From NCBI RefSeq assembly GCF_036226405.1, contig NZ_CP108464.1:8618001-8682000 (forward strand): DNA of 64,000 nt, written 5' to 3'. Origin of the DNA: Streptomyces sp. NBC_01260 (GTDB taxonomy: Bacteria; Actinomycetota; Actinomycetes; Streptomycetales; Streptomycetaceae). Positions 15,611-25,094 of the stretch are shown here, piece by piece. The notes beneath the pieces were generated by a model. The model did no database searches. It was not told where the DNA came from and worked only from the letters and a program-made list of their open reading frames with translations. Numbering within the stretch: the first letter of the stretch is position 1; the number at the start of each line of letters is the position of its first letter. The position numbers were made by a program, and so were the translations under genes.

Positions 15611-16152
15611 TCTTCGTGCCGGAAAGCCCGGTTTTCCGGTGAATGGCGAGCGATGAGGGCGCTCGTCGTGAGTTCGAACATGCTAGCGGAGGCGTGCGGG
15701 TGTGTTCGCTGGTCACGGGTGGCGCGGAGCCGGCTCGATCCTGGCTCGCCGGTTATACGACGGGGCGTGCGGGGTGCCGAGAACCGTCACGCTCAGGCGG
15801 GCCACCAACTGCGCGGCCAGGAACCGGTGTCCGGCCACGGCGACAACCCCGCCGACAGGTCGCTGTGCGGACGGGGACGAGTCCGGCGCTCGCTTCGCGA
15901 TGGGTGGCCTGCCCTGCTGCGCAGTCGGAGACGAGTCAGGCGATGGCGTGGCGGGTTCGCCGTCGTGCTCGCGGCATCCGGTGCGTCGCTGGGAGGGGCG
16001 TCACCGTCAGGGTGTTCGGCGGCGTCGGCACACAGGTCGCCGCGGACCGCATCGGCGTCGCAGCGGGCGTGGCACGGCAGGCCCTGCGCCGGCCCCGGTC
16101 GGCCCACCGCCTGCCGCCAGGGGCGTGCCGGGTGCGGCGCACCGCCGGTCCC
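15611..16152. other. 542-base region without a recognisable gene
   Basis: Both strands hold open frames of 60 to 180 codons, but their translations are rich in Arg, Pro and Gly without motifs or ribosome sites, and look like GC-driven noise. Confidence 0.45.
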
Positions 16153-16659
16153 TCACTGGTCTTCCCAGTCCCATGAGTCGAAGAACGCTGCTGTGCCTGT
16201 ACGACGCGCCTCCACCACGGCCTCCAGCCGGGCGAAGTCCCGCCGGGGCATGAGCTTCTGCCACTCAGGCATGGACAGGACGCGTGCCTCGTCGTGTTCG
16301 GCCGGGTCCAGAGTGAGGGACCGGATCTGGCCGGAAGTCAGCCGGCCGCCCTCGAAGACGAAGCCGATCGTGGCATAGGGCCACTCCCTTCCCGGCTGGC
16401 CGAAGACGGACGCGAGGAGCTTGGCGGGGCCGTCGAAGACGATCCCGGTCTCTTCCCGGCACTCCCGCAGGGCCGTCTCCCACGGCCGCTCGCCCGGATC
16501 CATTGTCCCGCCGGCCAACTGCCACGGGTGGATCCGGGAGTACACCGCCCTCAGCTGCAGCGGGTTGTCGTGCTCGTCGGTGAAGTACAGGCACGCGAAC
16601 GCGGTCGCCTTCATCACCGTCTCGGCGTACTGCTCAGGCGGCATCCACGTCTGGCTCAC
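16153..16659 (-). CDS. Nudix hydrolase
   Basis: Cytoplasmic hydrolase of nucleoside diphosphate-X compounds. The Nudix box is GGTMDPGERPWETALRECREETG region (G-x5-E-x7-REVCREET type, glutamates from REC-REETGI bind metal), preceded by RIHPWQLA and followed by FGQPGREWPYATIGFVFEGG. Homologues I recall begin close to 'TQ.WMPPEQYAETVMKATAFACLYF', so I place the start at the GTG at 16659 (168 residues); an ATG at 16644 and a TTG at 16740 are alternatives, none with a good ribosome site. An IS630 remnant abuts the upstream side, so the native promoter may have been lost. Confidence 0.8.
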   Translation of the reverse strand: MSQTWMPPEQYAETVMKATAFACLYFTDEHDNPLQLRAVYSRIHPWQLAGGTMDPGERPWETALRECREETGIVFDGPAKLLASVFGQPGREWPYATIGFVFEGGRLTSGQIRSLTLDPAEHDEARVLSMPEWQKLMPRRDFARLEAVVEARRTGTAAFFDSWDWEDQ

Positions 16660-16762
16660 GCTCTGGCCGCCGTGTCCCGCCTGCGGCCGGTCGTCTTTCG
16701 CGAGAATGCGGAGTTCCTCATGAACATGGTTCGCGGTCAAGAGTTCTGATCTTTCTGAACGA

Positions 16763-17384
16763 TTACGGGATGCGGAGGTGGCTGGCAGTGGGGCCTGGCG
16801 GTTGTGGCACCGCCTCCACGTCGAACCAACGGAACACGGCTCCCTCGGTGACGGGCAGGATCTCGGCTTCGCCGTCCCCATGTCCCACAGATGCAGCGGG
16901 TACTGACCGGTGCTGTTGACGAGCAGACCGACTGGTGAGCCGTACGACGGGAGTGCGTCCCGTTTCACGCAAAGGGCGGCCGGTGACCTGGTCGGCGAAG
17001 AGGATCTCGCCGCCTTCGGCCCTCGCCTCCGTACGGATCGCCGGCCAGGTCTCCTCGTGCCGGCGCCGTATCGCGGCGGGGCCCTGTCCCGCGGCCCGCT
17101 GGTCGGGTCGTTGCAGAGTCGGGCCCCATCGCTTGACGGCATGTGCCCACGCAGGGCGCCGCCGGCCGCACCGTTGCCTGTTCCCCTTCGCCCGACATCT
17201 GATGCACGCCCACCGGACGGCCCTTCGGCCGGGCGAGCAGCGCATCCCGGCCTCCGGCCGTCGATACCCCGAACACCGCTGCGACGTTCTCACGTCCCGT
17301 CCCCACCGGCGCGGCCACCGTCCGAAGGCGCGGAGCGTCCTGCGCCGACGGTGACAGGCGCGCGTCCCCCACCAGATCACTCAC
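16763..17384 (-). pseudogene. IS630-family transposase, frameshifted remnant
   Basis: Two minus-strand frames supply consecutive pieces of an IS630 transposase: GGRDALLARPKGRPVGVHQM from the N-terminal HTH region, then VKRWGPTLQRPDQRAAGQ, HEETWPAIRTEARAEGGEIL and FADQVTGRPLR..GRTPVVR, which is the first catalytic-Asp region. The DDE core after this point is missing; the sequence nearer 16763 (DGEAEILPVTEGAVFRWFDV) belongs to something else I could not identify. Frame changes and truncation make it inactive. Confidence 0.75.
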
Positions 17385-17549
17385 ACCCGGCTCAACGACC
17401 GGGAATCACAAGCGTTTCGCATCAATGGACGGTGCGCTCGACCTGGAGCACGCTGTTCCCCCATGCTGGAGCACGAGGCCCCCACGCTGATCCTCAGCGG
17501 GTTCGCCTGGGGCCCCGGTGGCACGGGCCGGGCGAAGACGGCGGGCCGG

Positions 17550-18779
17550 TCAGCGCGGCCGGAGCCCGAGGGCCCGGACACCGGCGTAGAGGGCGGCGAC
17601 GTCCGCGGGTCTGAGCAGGGAACGCCCGGTGAGGCGCGAGACGCGGTCCAGCCGGTTGCGCACGGTGTTGCGGTGGCAGTACAGGATCTTCGCGATCTCG
17701 GAGGTGGACCCGGTCTCGGAGTCCAGCCACGCGGTGAGCGTCTCCATGAGGTCCTTGCGGTCGGGCGCGGCCAGGACCGGATCGAGCAGGGTGACGGCCA
17801 TCCGCAGTGCCAGCTCGTGCCCGGCCGCGACCAGGGCCGCAGCCGGATCGTGGTCGAGGGTGACCGCCCTGCGCGCGCCGGCGGGCAGCGAGGACAAGGC
17901 CAGCGTGGCCAGGCGCAGAGCGTCGGCGCTCTCCCGCAGCCGGGTGTAGGCAGGGCTGAGCCCCGCCCGCCCGGTGACCGCGCCGGCGACGGCTTCGAGC
18001 ACCGACGCCGATCCGCGCGCGTGCGTGGAGCCGACGGCGCGAGAGGGGCCGGGCAGAGCGACGATGCCGGCGAGGCCGTCGGGGCGGGGGCGCCACGCGG
18101 AGCGCAGTCCGCTGCGCAGCAGGGCCTGTTCCATCGTGGTGACGTCGCTGTGCTCGGTGACGACGCAGACGTACGGCCCCTGTTCGGGCAGGCCGACGGA
18201 GGCGGCGGTCCCGCCGAGCATCGCCCAGTCGGCGTTCTTGCCGGTGAGGAGCGCGTCGAGGAGCAGCAACCGCTGCAGTTCATCGGCCCGGGCCAGGCCG
18301 ACCAGGGTCTCCCGGTAGACGTCGTTCACCGTCTGCGACGCGGCATCCAGCAACGACCACGTCGCCATGGAGGCCTGGGCGATGTCGTCCATCGTCGTGC
18401 CGGGCTGCTCCTTGGCGCGTTCGATGAGGGCATGGGCCATCAGCCGGAAGCCGATGCGGAAGGCGTGCAGGACCGCGTCGAGTGGAATCCCTTGCGTGGC
18501 ACGGCGGCGCACACACTGCCGGGTGCTGTCCGTGCACACCGGACGGTGGCGCGCCATACAGGTCAGCTGTTCGTGCAGATTGCGCTCGTTGAAATCGCGT
18601 ACTTCGGCCGCGAGTTCGGCGCCCAGTTGCGCGTAAGGAGCGATCTCGGTGGTGATCGTACGGAACAGGTCGTCAGCGAGGACATCGACCCGTTCCAGCA
18701 GGTGCGCGGCGCACACCGACAACAGCGGGGGAACGATGACGCCGCCATCGGCATGCTGCTCTGGCATGCCGGTCAGCAT
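17550..18779 (-). CDS. PucR/CdaR-type transcriptional regulator
   Basis: A 409-residue regulator with the layout of streptomycete PucR-family proteins: an N-terminal helical (RsbR-like) segment with DFNERNLHEQL, a central GGDEF-like fold, and a C-terminal HTH_30 domain (SEIAKILYCHRNTVRNRLDR then VSRLTGR). The ATG at 18779 follows GAAGGGTGAACCGT; longer frames upstream are not supported. It is divergent from the acyl-CoA ligase at 18907, with a perfect TTGTGCG-2-CGCACAA palindrome between the two, so it probably controls that gene and itself. A second PucR protein closes the cluster at 23189-24301. Confidence 0.85.
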   Translation of the reverse strand: MLTGMPEQHADGGVIVPPLLSVCAAHLLERVDVLADDLFRTITTEIAPYAQLGAELAAEVRDFNERNLHEQLTCMARHRPVCTDSTRQCVRRRATQGIPLDAVLHAFRIGFRLMAHALIERAKEQPGTTMDDIAQASMATWSLLDAASQTVNDVYRETLVGLARADELQRLLLLDALLTGKNADWAMLGGTAASVGLPEQGPYVCVVTEHSDVTTMEQALLRSGLRSAWRPRPDGLAGIVALPGPSRAVGSTHARGSASVLEAVAGAVTGRAGLSPAYTRLRESADALRLATLALSSLPAGARRAVTLDHDPAAALVAAGHELALRMAVTLLDPVLAAPDRKDLMETLTAWLDSETGSTSEIAKILYCHRNTVRNRLDRVSRLTGRSLLRPADVAALYAGVRALGLRPR

Positions 18780-18802
18780 ACGGTTCACCCTTCGGCCCGC
18801 AA

Positions 18803-18818
18803 TTGTGCGGTCGCACAA
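18803..18818. promoter_or_regulatory. palindromic operator between PucR regulator and acyl-CoA ligase
   Basis: ttgtgcg (18803-18809), two bases, cgcacaa (18812-18818): an exact inverted repeat in the 127-base divergent promoter region. A related direct repeat gcaca-tt-gcacaa occurs at 20562-20574 upstream of the lipase gene. It is a natural binding site for the dimeric PucR regulator encoded alongside. Confidence 0.65.
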
Positions 18819-18906
18819 GGCGGATGCCGTATCCGGGGTCGTCCGCCCACCCCGGACCGTCCCGTTTGTGCCGCAGCATTTCCTCACGAGCCGCTGAGGA
18901 GAACCG

Positions 18907-20433
18907 ATGCTGAACCTGTCGTCCCTGCTGGAACACAGTGCCCAGGAACACCCCGAGCGGACCGCTCTGGTCTTCGGTGACACCCGCCTGACCTACGCCG
19001 AGCTGCTGGAACGGTCCCAGGACATCGCCGAAAGGCTGAGGCTCCACGGTGTCGGCAGGGGGGACAGGGTGGCGCTGTCCTGTCCGAACGTGCCGGACTT
19101 CCCGGCCGCCTACTTCGGCATACTCCGCGTCGGAGCGGTCGTGGTGCCACTGAACGTGCTGCTGCGCCCGCAGGAGGTCGCCTACCACCTCACCGACTCC
19201 CGCGCCAAGGCCTTCCTCTGCTTCGAGGGCACCCCCGAACTGCCGCTGGCCCACGTGGGCCGGGCGGGCTTCGATCAGGTGACCGACTGCGAGCACTTCC
19301 TTCTGCTGAACAGGGCGGGCAACGCGGACCCCGGTGCCGCCGCTCCCGCTCAAGCAGCGGCCACGGCCGCGGAGGACACGGCCGTCATCCTCTACACCAG
19401 CGGCACGACGGGCCGGCCCAAGGGAGCCGAACTCACCCACCGCAACCTGGCGATGAACGCCATGGTCGCCGACCGGCTGTTCGCGGCGGCGGATGACGAG
19501 GTGATGCTGGCCTCGCTGCCGCTGTTCCACGCCTTCGGCCAGAGCGCGGTGATGAACATGGGGCTGCTCAGGGGAGCCACGCTCGTCCTGCAGCCCCGCT
19601 TCGACGCCGACGAGGCCCTGCGGCTGATGCACAGCGAAGGCGTGACGTTCTTCGCCGGGGTCCCGACGATGTACTGGGCCCTGCTCGGCGCGCTCGGTGA
19701 CCAGGCACCGCCGGGCCGCCTGCGTACCGCCGTCTCCGGGGGCGCCGCCCTGCCCGTCGAGGTGCTCCAGCGGTTCGGGAAGGCCTTCGGAGTGGGCGTG
19801 CAGGAAGGGTACGGCCTCTCGGAGACCTCGCCCGTAGCCTGCTTCAACCCGCCCGGACTGCCACCGAGGCCCGGGTCCATCGGCCGGCCCGTGTGGGGCG
19901 TGCAGATGAAGCTCATCGACGACTCCTGGCAGAGCATCCCAGGCGACGGCGACGGCCGCGGCGAGCTCGCGATCCGTGGACACAACATCATGAAGGGCTA
20001 CTACCGGCGGCCCGACGACACCGACTTGGTGATGCGCGACGGCTGGTTCCGTACCGGCGACATCGCCCGGTGTGACGCGGACGGCTACTACTACATCGTG
20101 GACCGGGTCAAGGACCTGATCATCCGCGGCGGCTTCAACGTCTACCCGCGCGAGATCGAAGAGGTCCTGATCACGCATCCGGCCGTGAGCATGGCCGCCG
20201 TGGTGGGAGTGCCCCACCCCACGCACGGCGAAGACGTCAAAGCGTTCGTCATCCCCGTCCCCGGCGCGGACCTGAGCGAGGCGGGACTGATCGCCTGGTG
20301 CCGCGAGCGCATGGCAGCCTACAAGTACCCCCGCAGCGTGGAATTCCGCGAGAGCCTTCCCCTGACCTCCACCGGCAAGATCCTGAAGCGCGAACTCGCC
20401 GCCGAGGCCCATGGGGAAACCGCCCCTGCCTGA
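18907..20433 (+). CDS. long-chain fatty acid-CoA ligase (FadD-like)
   Basis: AMP-forming acyl-CoA synthetase of 508 residues; it activates a fatty acid with ATP and CoA. Motifs in order: ILYTSGTTGRPKGAELTHRN (about 161-180, P-loop), YGLSETSP (about 302), GWFRTGDIA, DRVKDLIIRGGFNVYPREIE (hinge) and TSTGKILKREL with the catalytic lysine near the C-terminus. GAGGAGAACCG precedes the ATG. It opens a plus-strand group with a secreted lipase and a carboxylesterase, all bracketed by PucR regulators, so fatty acids freed outside or inside the cell could be fed into beta-oxidation here. Confidence 0.93.
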   Translation: MLNLSSLLEHSAQEHPERTALVFGDTRLTYAELLERSQDIAERLRLHGVGRGDRVALSCPNVPDFPAAYFGILRVGAVVVPLNVLLRPQEVAYHLTDSRAKAFLCFEGTPELPLAHVGRAGFDQVTDCEHFLLLNRAGNADPGAAAPAQAAATAAEDTAVILYTSGTTGRPKGAELTHRNLAMNAMVADRLFAAADDEVMLASLPLFHAFGQSAVMNMGLLRGATLVLQPRFDADEALRLMHSEGVTFFAGVPTMYWALLGALGDQAPPGRLRTAVSGGAALPVEVLQRFGKAFGVGVQEGYGLSETSPVACFNPPGLPPRPGSIGRPVWGVQMKLIDDSWQSIPGDGDGRGELAIRGHNIMKGYYRRPDDTDLVMRDGWFRTGDIARCDADGYYYIVDRVKDLIIRGGFNVYPREIEEVLITHPAVSMAAVVGVPHPTHGEDVKAFVIPVPGADLSEAGLIAWCRERMAAYKYPRSVEFRESLPLTSTGKILKRELAAEAHGETAPA

Positions 20434-20698
20434 CGCGCCCGGGCAGGTGAGGCCGAGGAGCCGGCGGCGGCACGAGTTCACCGCCGGGTTGGTGAAGCCC
20501 GGCCGGCAGAGGCTGCGCCGCCGGACCGAGCACGGCGCCACCACCCGGCCCGCGGCTGTCGGCACATTGCACAAACTCCGCCGTCGGTGATTGCCGCGAT
20601 TGCGCAGAGACGGGCGGCGTCTGCTCCCGCAGGATGTGCCATCGAACACCGAAGTGATCCGGATGAATCATTCAGTTCGCCCCCACCCAGGAGTCGCC

Positions 20699-21589
20699 AT
20701 GTCATGGAAAAGGAACCTGCTCGTCCCACTGGCCGTACTCACCCTCGCCCTGTCCGCGTCGGCAGGCGCGGGCGCCGCGTCGGCGTCCGCCCCGGCCCGT
20801 GCCGTCACGGTCGCCGACGGCACCTCCACCGCGTCGGCCGCCGTGGACTACGGCGCCCCCGGCCCCTACGCCACCGCTGTGGAAGTCGGGGTGGTCACCA
20901 CGCTGTACTACCCGCGTGACATCGCGAACAGCGACCGCCGCTTCCCGGTGATCGTATGGGGCAACGGCACCAACGCCATTCCCCTCGTCTACCGGGACCT
21001 GCTCCTGCACTGGGCCGGCCAGGGCTTCATCGTCGCCGCCGCGAACACCCCGCAGTCCAACCTCGGCATCTCCATGCGAGCGGGCATCGACATGCTCACC
21101 CGAAGGAACGCCGACCCGGACAGTATCTTCCTCAACCACGTCGACCTGGAGCACATCGGCGCCTCGGGGCACTCGCAGGGTGGCGCGGCCGCCATCGTCG
21201 TGGGCGCTGATCCCCGCATCGACGCCATCCTGCCGATCCAGCCGGGACCGCTGGCGAACATCAACGCGGTGCACGTCCCCGCGCTCCTGCTGGCCGGCGA
21301 GAAGGACAGCATCGTCTTCCCCTTCCTCGTCAAGGCGTTCTACAACGCCGCGGACCACATCCCGGCCCTGTACGGAGAAGTGCGCGGGGCCGACCACTTC
21401 ACCGTCGTGGGCGACCCCGGCCCGTTCGCCGCGCCGACCACGGCGTGGTTCCGAGCCCAGCTCATGGGCGACCAGGCAGCCCGTGCCCAGTTCTTCGGCC
21501 CCGGGTGCGGCATCTGCACCGACACCGCCACCTGGTCCGACGTCCGCCGCAACGACCTGGCCCTGAACGTCCCGGTCACCACCCCGTAG
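20699..21589 (+). CDS. secreted alpha/beta hydrolase, lipase/cutinase-like
   Basis: Exported hydrolase of 296 residues. The ATG at 20699 (ribosome site CCAGGAG) gives a Sec signal peptide ending near ASASAPA, residue 30. The mature part resembles bacterial triacylglycerol lipases/cutinases (Chlorophyllase-type): oxyanion strand VIVWGNGTN, nucleophile elbow ASGHSQGGAA (Ser about 159), the acid-bearing segment LLLAGEKDSIV (Asp) and GADHFTVVG with the catalytic His. Two late cysteines in GCGIC may form a disulfide. It probably cleaves acylglycerols or polyesters outside the cell, supplying substrate to the ligase upstream. Confidence 0.82.
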   Translation: MSWKRNLLVPLAVLTLALSASAGAGAASASAPARAVTVADGTSTASAAVDYGAPGPYATAVEVGVVTTLYYPRDIANSDRRFPVIVWGNGTNAIPLVYRDLLLHWAGQGFIVAAANTPQSNLGISMRAGIDMLTRRNADPDSIFLNHVDLEHIGASGHSQGGAAAIVVGADPRIDAILPIQPGPLANINAVHVPALLLAGEKDSIVFPFLVKAFYNAADHIPALYGEVRGADHFTVVGDPGPFAAPTTAWFRAQLMGDQAARAQFFGPGCGICTDTATWSDVRRNDLALNVPVTTP

Positions 21590-21706
21590 ACGGCCCGGGC
21601 CGTGTGCCGGCACCGCGCCGTCCGCGGTGTCCCGATCTCCCCCGCACCCGCCTCCCCGGCCGCCTCCGCGACGGGGGAGGCGGGCACGCCTCGTGAATGG
21701 ACCGAC

Positions 21707-23155
21707 ATGGACATCATCGCGATCACGCGCCAGGGCAAGGTCCGCGGCCGCATCCGGGACGCAGTCGCCGCCTTCCTCGGTATTCCCTACGCCGCCGCGC
21801 CGTTCGGCATCCACCGGTTTCGCGCCCCCGCGCCCGCCGATCCCTGGGAAGGGGTGCGCGACGCGCTGGAGTACGGGCCGACGGCGCCGCAACGCCCGTA
21901 CCGGCCACCCCTCGACGAGCTGATCCCCGAGGTGGACATCCCGGGGGAGGAGTGCCTCAACCTCAACGTCTGGACCCCGGAAGCCGTCGGTGGAGCGCTG
22001 CCGGTACTGGTGTGGATCCACGGGGGGTCGCTGCGGAACGGCTCGACCGCCATGCCGCTGTACGACGGGCGGGCCTTCGCGCGTGACGGTGTGGTCCTGG
22101 TCTCCGTCAACTACCGGCTCGGTGTCGAGGGATTCGGCGTGTTCCCCGACGCTCCCGACAACCGGGGCCTGCTGGACCAGATCGCCGCCCTGACCTGGGT
22201 GCGGGACAACATCGCGGCGTTCGGCGGAGACCCCGGGTGCGTCACGGTGTGCGGCGAGTCCGCCGGAGCCATCAGCATCGCGGCCCTGATGGCTGCCCCG
22301 CGCGCGGCCGGTCTGTTCCACCGGGCGATCCTGCAGAGCGGCGCGCCGCACAAGGTGCCGCGCAGTCAGGGCGCCCGGACCGTACGGGCGATGGCGAAGG
22401 CACTGCACGTGCCCGCGACGGCGGAGGCGTTCGCGGCGGTGGACCGCGAGCGGCTGCTGGACGCACAGACCGAAGTCGTCGGCAAGGCCGATCCGATCAG
22501 CGGAGGACCGGGCTTCCACATCGTGGCCGACGACGAGATGATGCCGGCGGATCCGCCGCAGCCCACGGTCGACCTGCTGCTGGGATGCAACCGGGAGGAG
22601 TACCGGTTGTGGTCCGTGCCGAGCGGGATGGTGGACCGAATCAGCCGGCTCACGCTGAGGCTGGCTCTGCTGAAGTTCCGGATCCCGGGGAGAGCGGCGC
22701 GGCTGTACCGGGCGGCTCGGCCGGGTGCGAAACCTGGGGTGATCCTCGGCGAGATGGCCACGGACCTGCTGCTGAGAGGTCCGCTCAACCGGCTCGCCGA
22801 CTCCCGTCCGGCGCGGACGTTCCTGTACGAGTTCGCCTGGCGCTCGCCCGTGCGGGAACTGGGCGCGTGCCATGCCCTGGAGATCGGGTTCGTCTTCGAC
22901 AACCTGCGCCACGGTGAGACGCTCAGCGGACCGGGTGCTCCTCAACCACTGGCCGACACCATGCACCGGGCCTGGGTCGCCTTCGCCGCCACGGGCGACC
23001 CGGGCTGGCCCGGCTGGGACGCGCGCCGTCCGGTCATGGTCTTTGATCATCCCGCCACGGGCGTGGTTCTCGCGCCGCGCCAGGAGGAGCTGCAGGTCTG
23101 GCTCTCTCGTTCGGATCAGGCCGGACCGGAGGGCGGGGCCGACGGGGCAACCTGA
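21707..23155 (+). CDS. type B carboxylesterase
   Basis: A 482-residue cytoplasmic esterase of the carboxylesterase/cholinesterase family. It shows the N-terminal FLGIPYAAAPFG, EECLNLNVWTP, the oxyanion hole LVWIHGGSL, nucleophile motif VTVCGESAGAISI (Ser about 185) and a C-terminal histidine in ACHALEIGFVF. The ATG at 21707 (MDIIAITRQGKVRG) fits the family N-terminus although its ribosome site is weak. It ends 34 bases before the convergent end of the second PucR gene. The likely job is hydrolysis of short or medium esters released in the same cluster. Confidence 0.88.
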   Translation: MDIIAITRQGKVRGRIRDAVAAFLGIPYAAAPFGIHRFRAPAPADPWEGVRDALEYGPTAPQRPYRPPLDELIPEVDIPGEECLNLNVWTPEAVGGALPVLVWIHGGSLRNGSTAMPLYDGRAFARDGVVLVSVNYRLGVEGFGVFPDAPDNRGLLDQIAALTWVRDNIAAFGGDPGCVTVCGESAGAISIAALMAAPRAAGLFHRAILQSGAPHKVPRSQGARTVRAMAKALHVPATAEAFAAVDRERLLDAQTEVVGKADPISGGPGFHIVADDEMMPADPPQPTVDLLLGCNREEYRLWSVPSGMVDRISRLTLRLALLKFRIPGRAARLYRAARPGAKPGVILGEMATDLLLRGPLNRLADSRPARTFLYEFAWRSPVRELGACHALEIGFVFDNLRHGETLSGPGAPQPLADTMHRAWVAFAATGDPGWPGWDARRPVMVFDHPATGVVLAPRQEELQVWLSRSDQAGPEGGADGAT

Positions 23156-23188
23156 CCCGGTCCGGTGCCGGTCCGGCGCGGACACCTG

Positions 23189-24301
23189 TCAGGCGAGATC
23201 CCTGGCGACGAGTGCCGCCTGGAGCAGTCGCGCCTCGGCGGGGACCGAGAGGTCCAGCCCGGTCAGGGTGCTCACCCGGTGCAGCCTGTAGTCCAGGGTG
23301 TTGCGGTGGATGCACAGCTCCAGTGCGCTCTGGCGGCGGTTGTGCCCGCGGTCGACGAACACCCGCAGCGTCTCCAGGAGATACGGATGCTCCTCCAGCG
23401 GGCCGAGCTTGGCCGCAAGCCGCACCAGTGCGTCACCGGGACGCGCGAGCTGGTACTCCAGCAGGACGTCATCGAGCCGGTACAACCCGGGCGGGCGGCC
23501 CAGTCGCTGTACGAGTTCCAGTACGCGCGTCGCCTCCGCCGCCGCCGCGGGAACGGCCGTCGGTGCCGAGGCCGGGGCGGCGGCCGCGAAGACGCGCTGC
23601 CCGACCTCCTTCCCGAGCGAAGCCGGCAGGTCCGGCACCTCGCAACCGGCCGGGAGCAGCGCGATCCCGGCGACATGATCCATCAGCACCGGGACACCCG
23701 CGCGAGCATCGAGGGACGACTGCACCAGCCTGGCCGGCGGATTCGACTCGAACGCCAGGGCGACCACCTCGTGCTCGCCGGTCACCGTGACCGCTGCCGC
23801 CTCCGCCAGTTCCTCGTACGGCCGTCCGGCCAGCAGAGCGGTGAGCAGCGCCCGCCGTACCCGTTTGTCCTCGCTGTGGATGTCCTCCTGGGCGTTCCGG
23901 TGGGCGAGTACGACCGCGGGCATCGCGGAGTGCAGACAGGCCAACAGCCTCGCTCCCGCACCGGCCAGTTCCTCGGGCTCCGCCGTCTCGGTCAGCACCT
24001 GCCACCACACTTCGGCGCCGATGAGATAGGCGGCGATCACCGCCTCCAACGGCACGCGCTCCTCGGCCCGGCGCCCCGACCACTCGATCAGGCGGGTCAG
24101 GTCACCCGGGTCCATCACGCCGCCGTCACGCAGGGCCCGTAGCAGCAGATCGTGCACAGCCGCGATCGACCGCGCCACCTCACCGTCGAGCGTGCTGCGC
24201 GGCAGCTCCCCGTAGAACGGCACTTCCGCCGCACAGCGAGCGACGACGGCCGCGGTGAGATCACCCCTGCGCACAGCCATTCGTCCATGTAGCCCAAGCA
24301 T
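23189..24301 (-). CDS. PucR/CdaR-type transcriptional regulator, second
   Basis: About 370 residues with the same architecture as the regulator at 17550: an N-terminal helical region (VHDLLLRALRDGGVMDPGDL, then LIEWSGRRAEERVPLEAVI), an alanine-rich middle, and a C-terminal HTH_30 domain (LRVFVDRGHNRRQSALELCI, HRNTLDYRLHRVSTLTGLDL). The start is taken at the ATG at 24301, with another ATG at 24280; neither has a strong ribosome site. It converges on the esterase gene. Whether it senses a ligand of this cluster or acts elsewhere is unknown. Confidence 0.82.
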   Translation of the reverse strand: MLGLHGRMAVRRGDLTAAVVARCAAEVPFYGELPRSTLDGEVARSIAAVHDLLLRALRDGGVMDPGDLTRLIEWSGRRAEERVPLEAVIAAYLIGAEVWWQVLTETAEPEELAGAGARLLACLHSAMPAVVLAHRNAQEDIHSEDKRVRRALLTALLAGRPYEELAEAAAVTVTGEHEVVALAFESNPPARLVQSSLDARAGVPVLMDHVAGIALLPAGCEVPDLPASLGKEVGQRVFAAAAPASAPTAVPAAAAEATRVLELVQRLGRPPGLYRLDDVLLEYQLARPGDALVRLAAKLGPLEEHPYLLETLRVFVDRGHNRRQSALELCIHRNTLDYRLHRVSTLTGLDLSVPAEARLLQAALVARDLA

Positions 24302-24584
24302 CGGCGCATCGTCACACCGCCCCCTGCCTGCGTCAATCGACGCCTGCCGCCGAAAGGGGGACGGAACGCACAGCGACCACCCGGGAGGCTGCGCCCGCAC
24401 AGGCATGACCCCCCCGGCGCACTGGGCGCTCGATACTCTCCGGGTCTCGGCTTCAGTGGGGCGGCTGCCGCCGCAACACCGGTTGCGACAGGGCAGTTTG
24501 ACCACGTGGGCCCGGAGGAGTCGAGGGCACGCCGGAGGGTTCGGCGAATTTCGGGAGGACGGACCCGGAGGGTGGGGGAGGAGC

Positions 24585-25094
24585 TCAGACGCCGCGCTGA
24601 ACCGGACCGATGAGGGTGCCGGTTGTCACCTTGAGCGTGCCCTCGGCGACGGACGTGCCGGGGATCTCCCCGCCCGGAGCCCGGAGCGTGAAGGACGCTT
24701 CGTCTGCGGAGATGCCACTACCGTTGTTGGGAACCTGGATGTCGAAGTACACCGGGTGCCCCGGGCCGAACGTCACCGCGGTCCGCTGGTTGCCGTAGCG
24801 GCCGGCGGTGATTTTGTTCTCCGAGCCGTGGTTCGAGAACCGCACATGGGTGGGCGAACCGGCCAGCAGGCACGGATCGTACCCGCGCGGCGCTGTCAGG
24901 GTGACGCGGTAGTGGCGGTGCCCCGCACTGCTGGGCGCGTTGGTGATCTTCGCGATGTGGTTGGCCGGACGGCAAGCGGAGGGTGCGGCGCCGGCGGCCT
25001 TCACGGACGTGGCCTGCGCTGCTTCCCCACCCGCAGCGCCCAACAGTGCGGTGGCGGCGATGGCGACGGCGATCTTCCGGGTGGTACGCATCAT
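24585..25094 (-). CDS. secreted DUF4232-type protein
   Basis: A 169-residue exported protein. AAGGAAGGTTC precedes the tandem ATGs. The signal peptide (KIAVAIAATALLGAAGG) is cleaved near AQA. The mature part has CRPANHIAKI, RHYRVTLTAPRG, PCLLAGSPTHVRFS and a late ISADEASFTLR...TLKVTTGTL, the two-cysteine beta-sandwich pattern of DUF4232 proteins common in actinomycetes. The role is unknown. It lies alone between the PucR gene and the IS element. Confidence 0.7.
   Translation of the reverse strand: MMRTTRKIAVAIAATALLGAAGGEAAQATSVKAAGAAPSACRPANHIAKITNAPSSAGHRHYRVTLTAPRGYDPCLLAGSPTHVRFSNHGSENKITAGRYGNQRTAVTFGPGHPVYFDIQVPNNGSGISADEASFTLRAPGGEIPGTSVAEGTLKVTTGTLIGPVQRGV

Noticed and set aside
15611..16152. 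Possible genes in the gap between the PAP2 and Nudix genes
   Set aside because: Open frames on both strands lack start signals, motifs and plausible amino-acid composition.
20702..23185. A minus-strand open frame of more than 800 codons opposite the lipase and esterase
   Set aside because: Antisense shadow; both plus-strand genes show full catalytic motifs.
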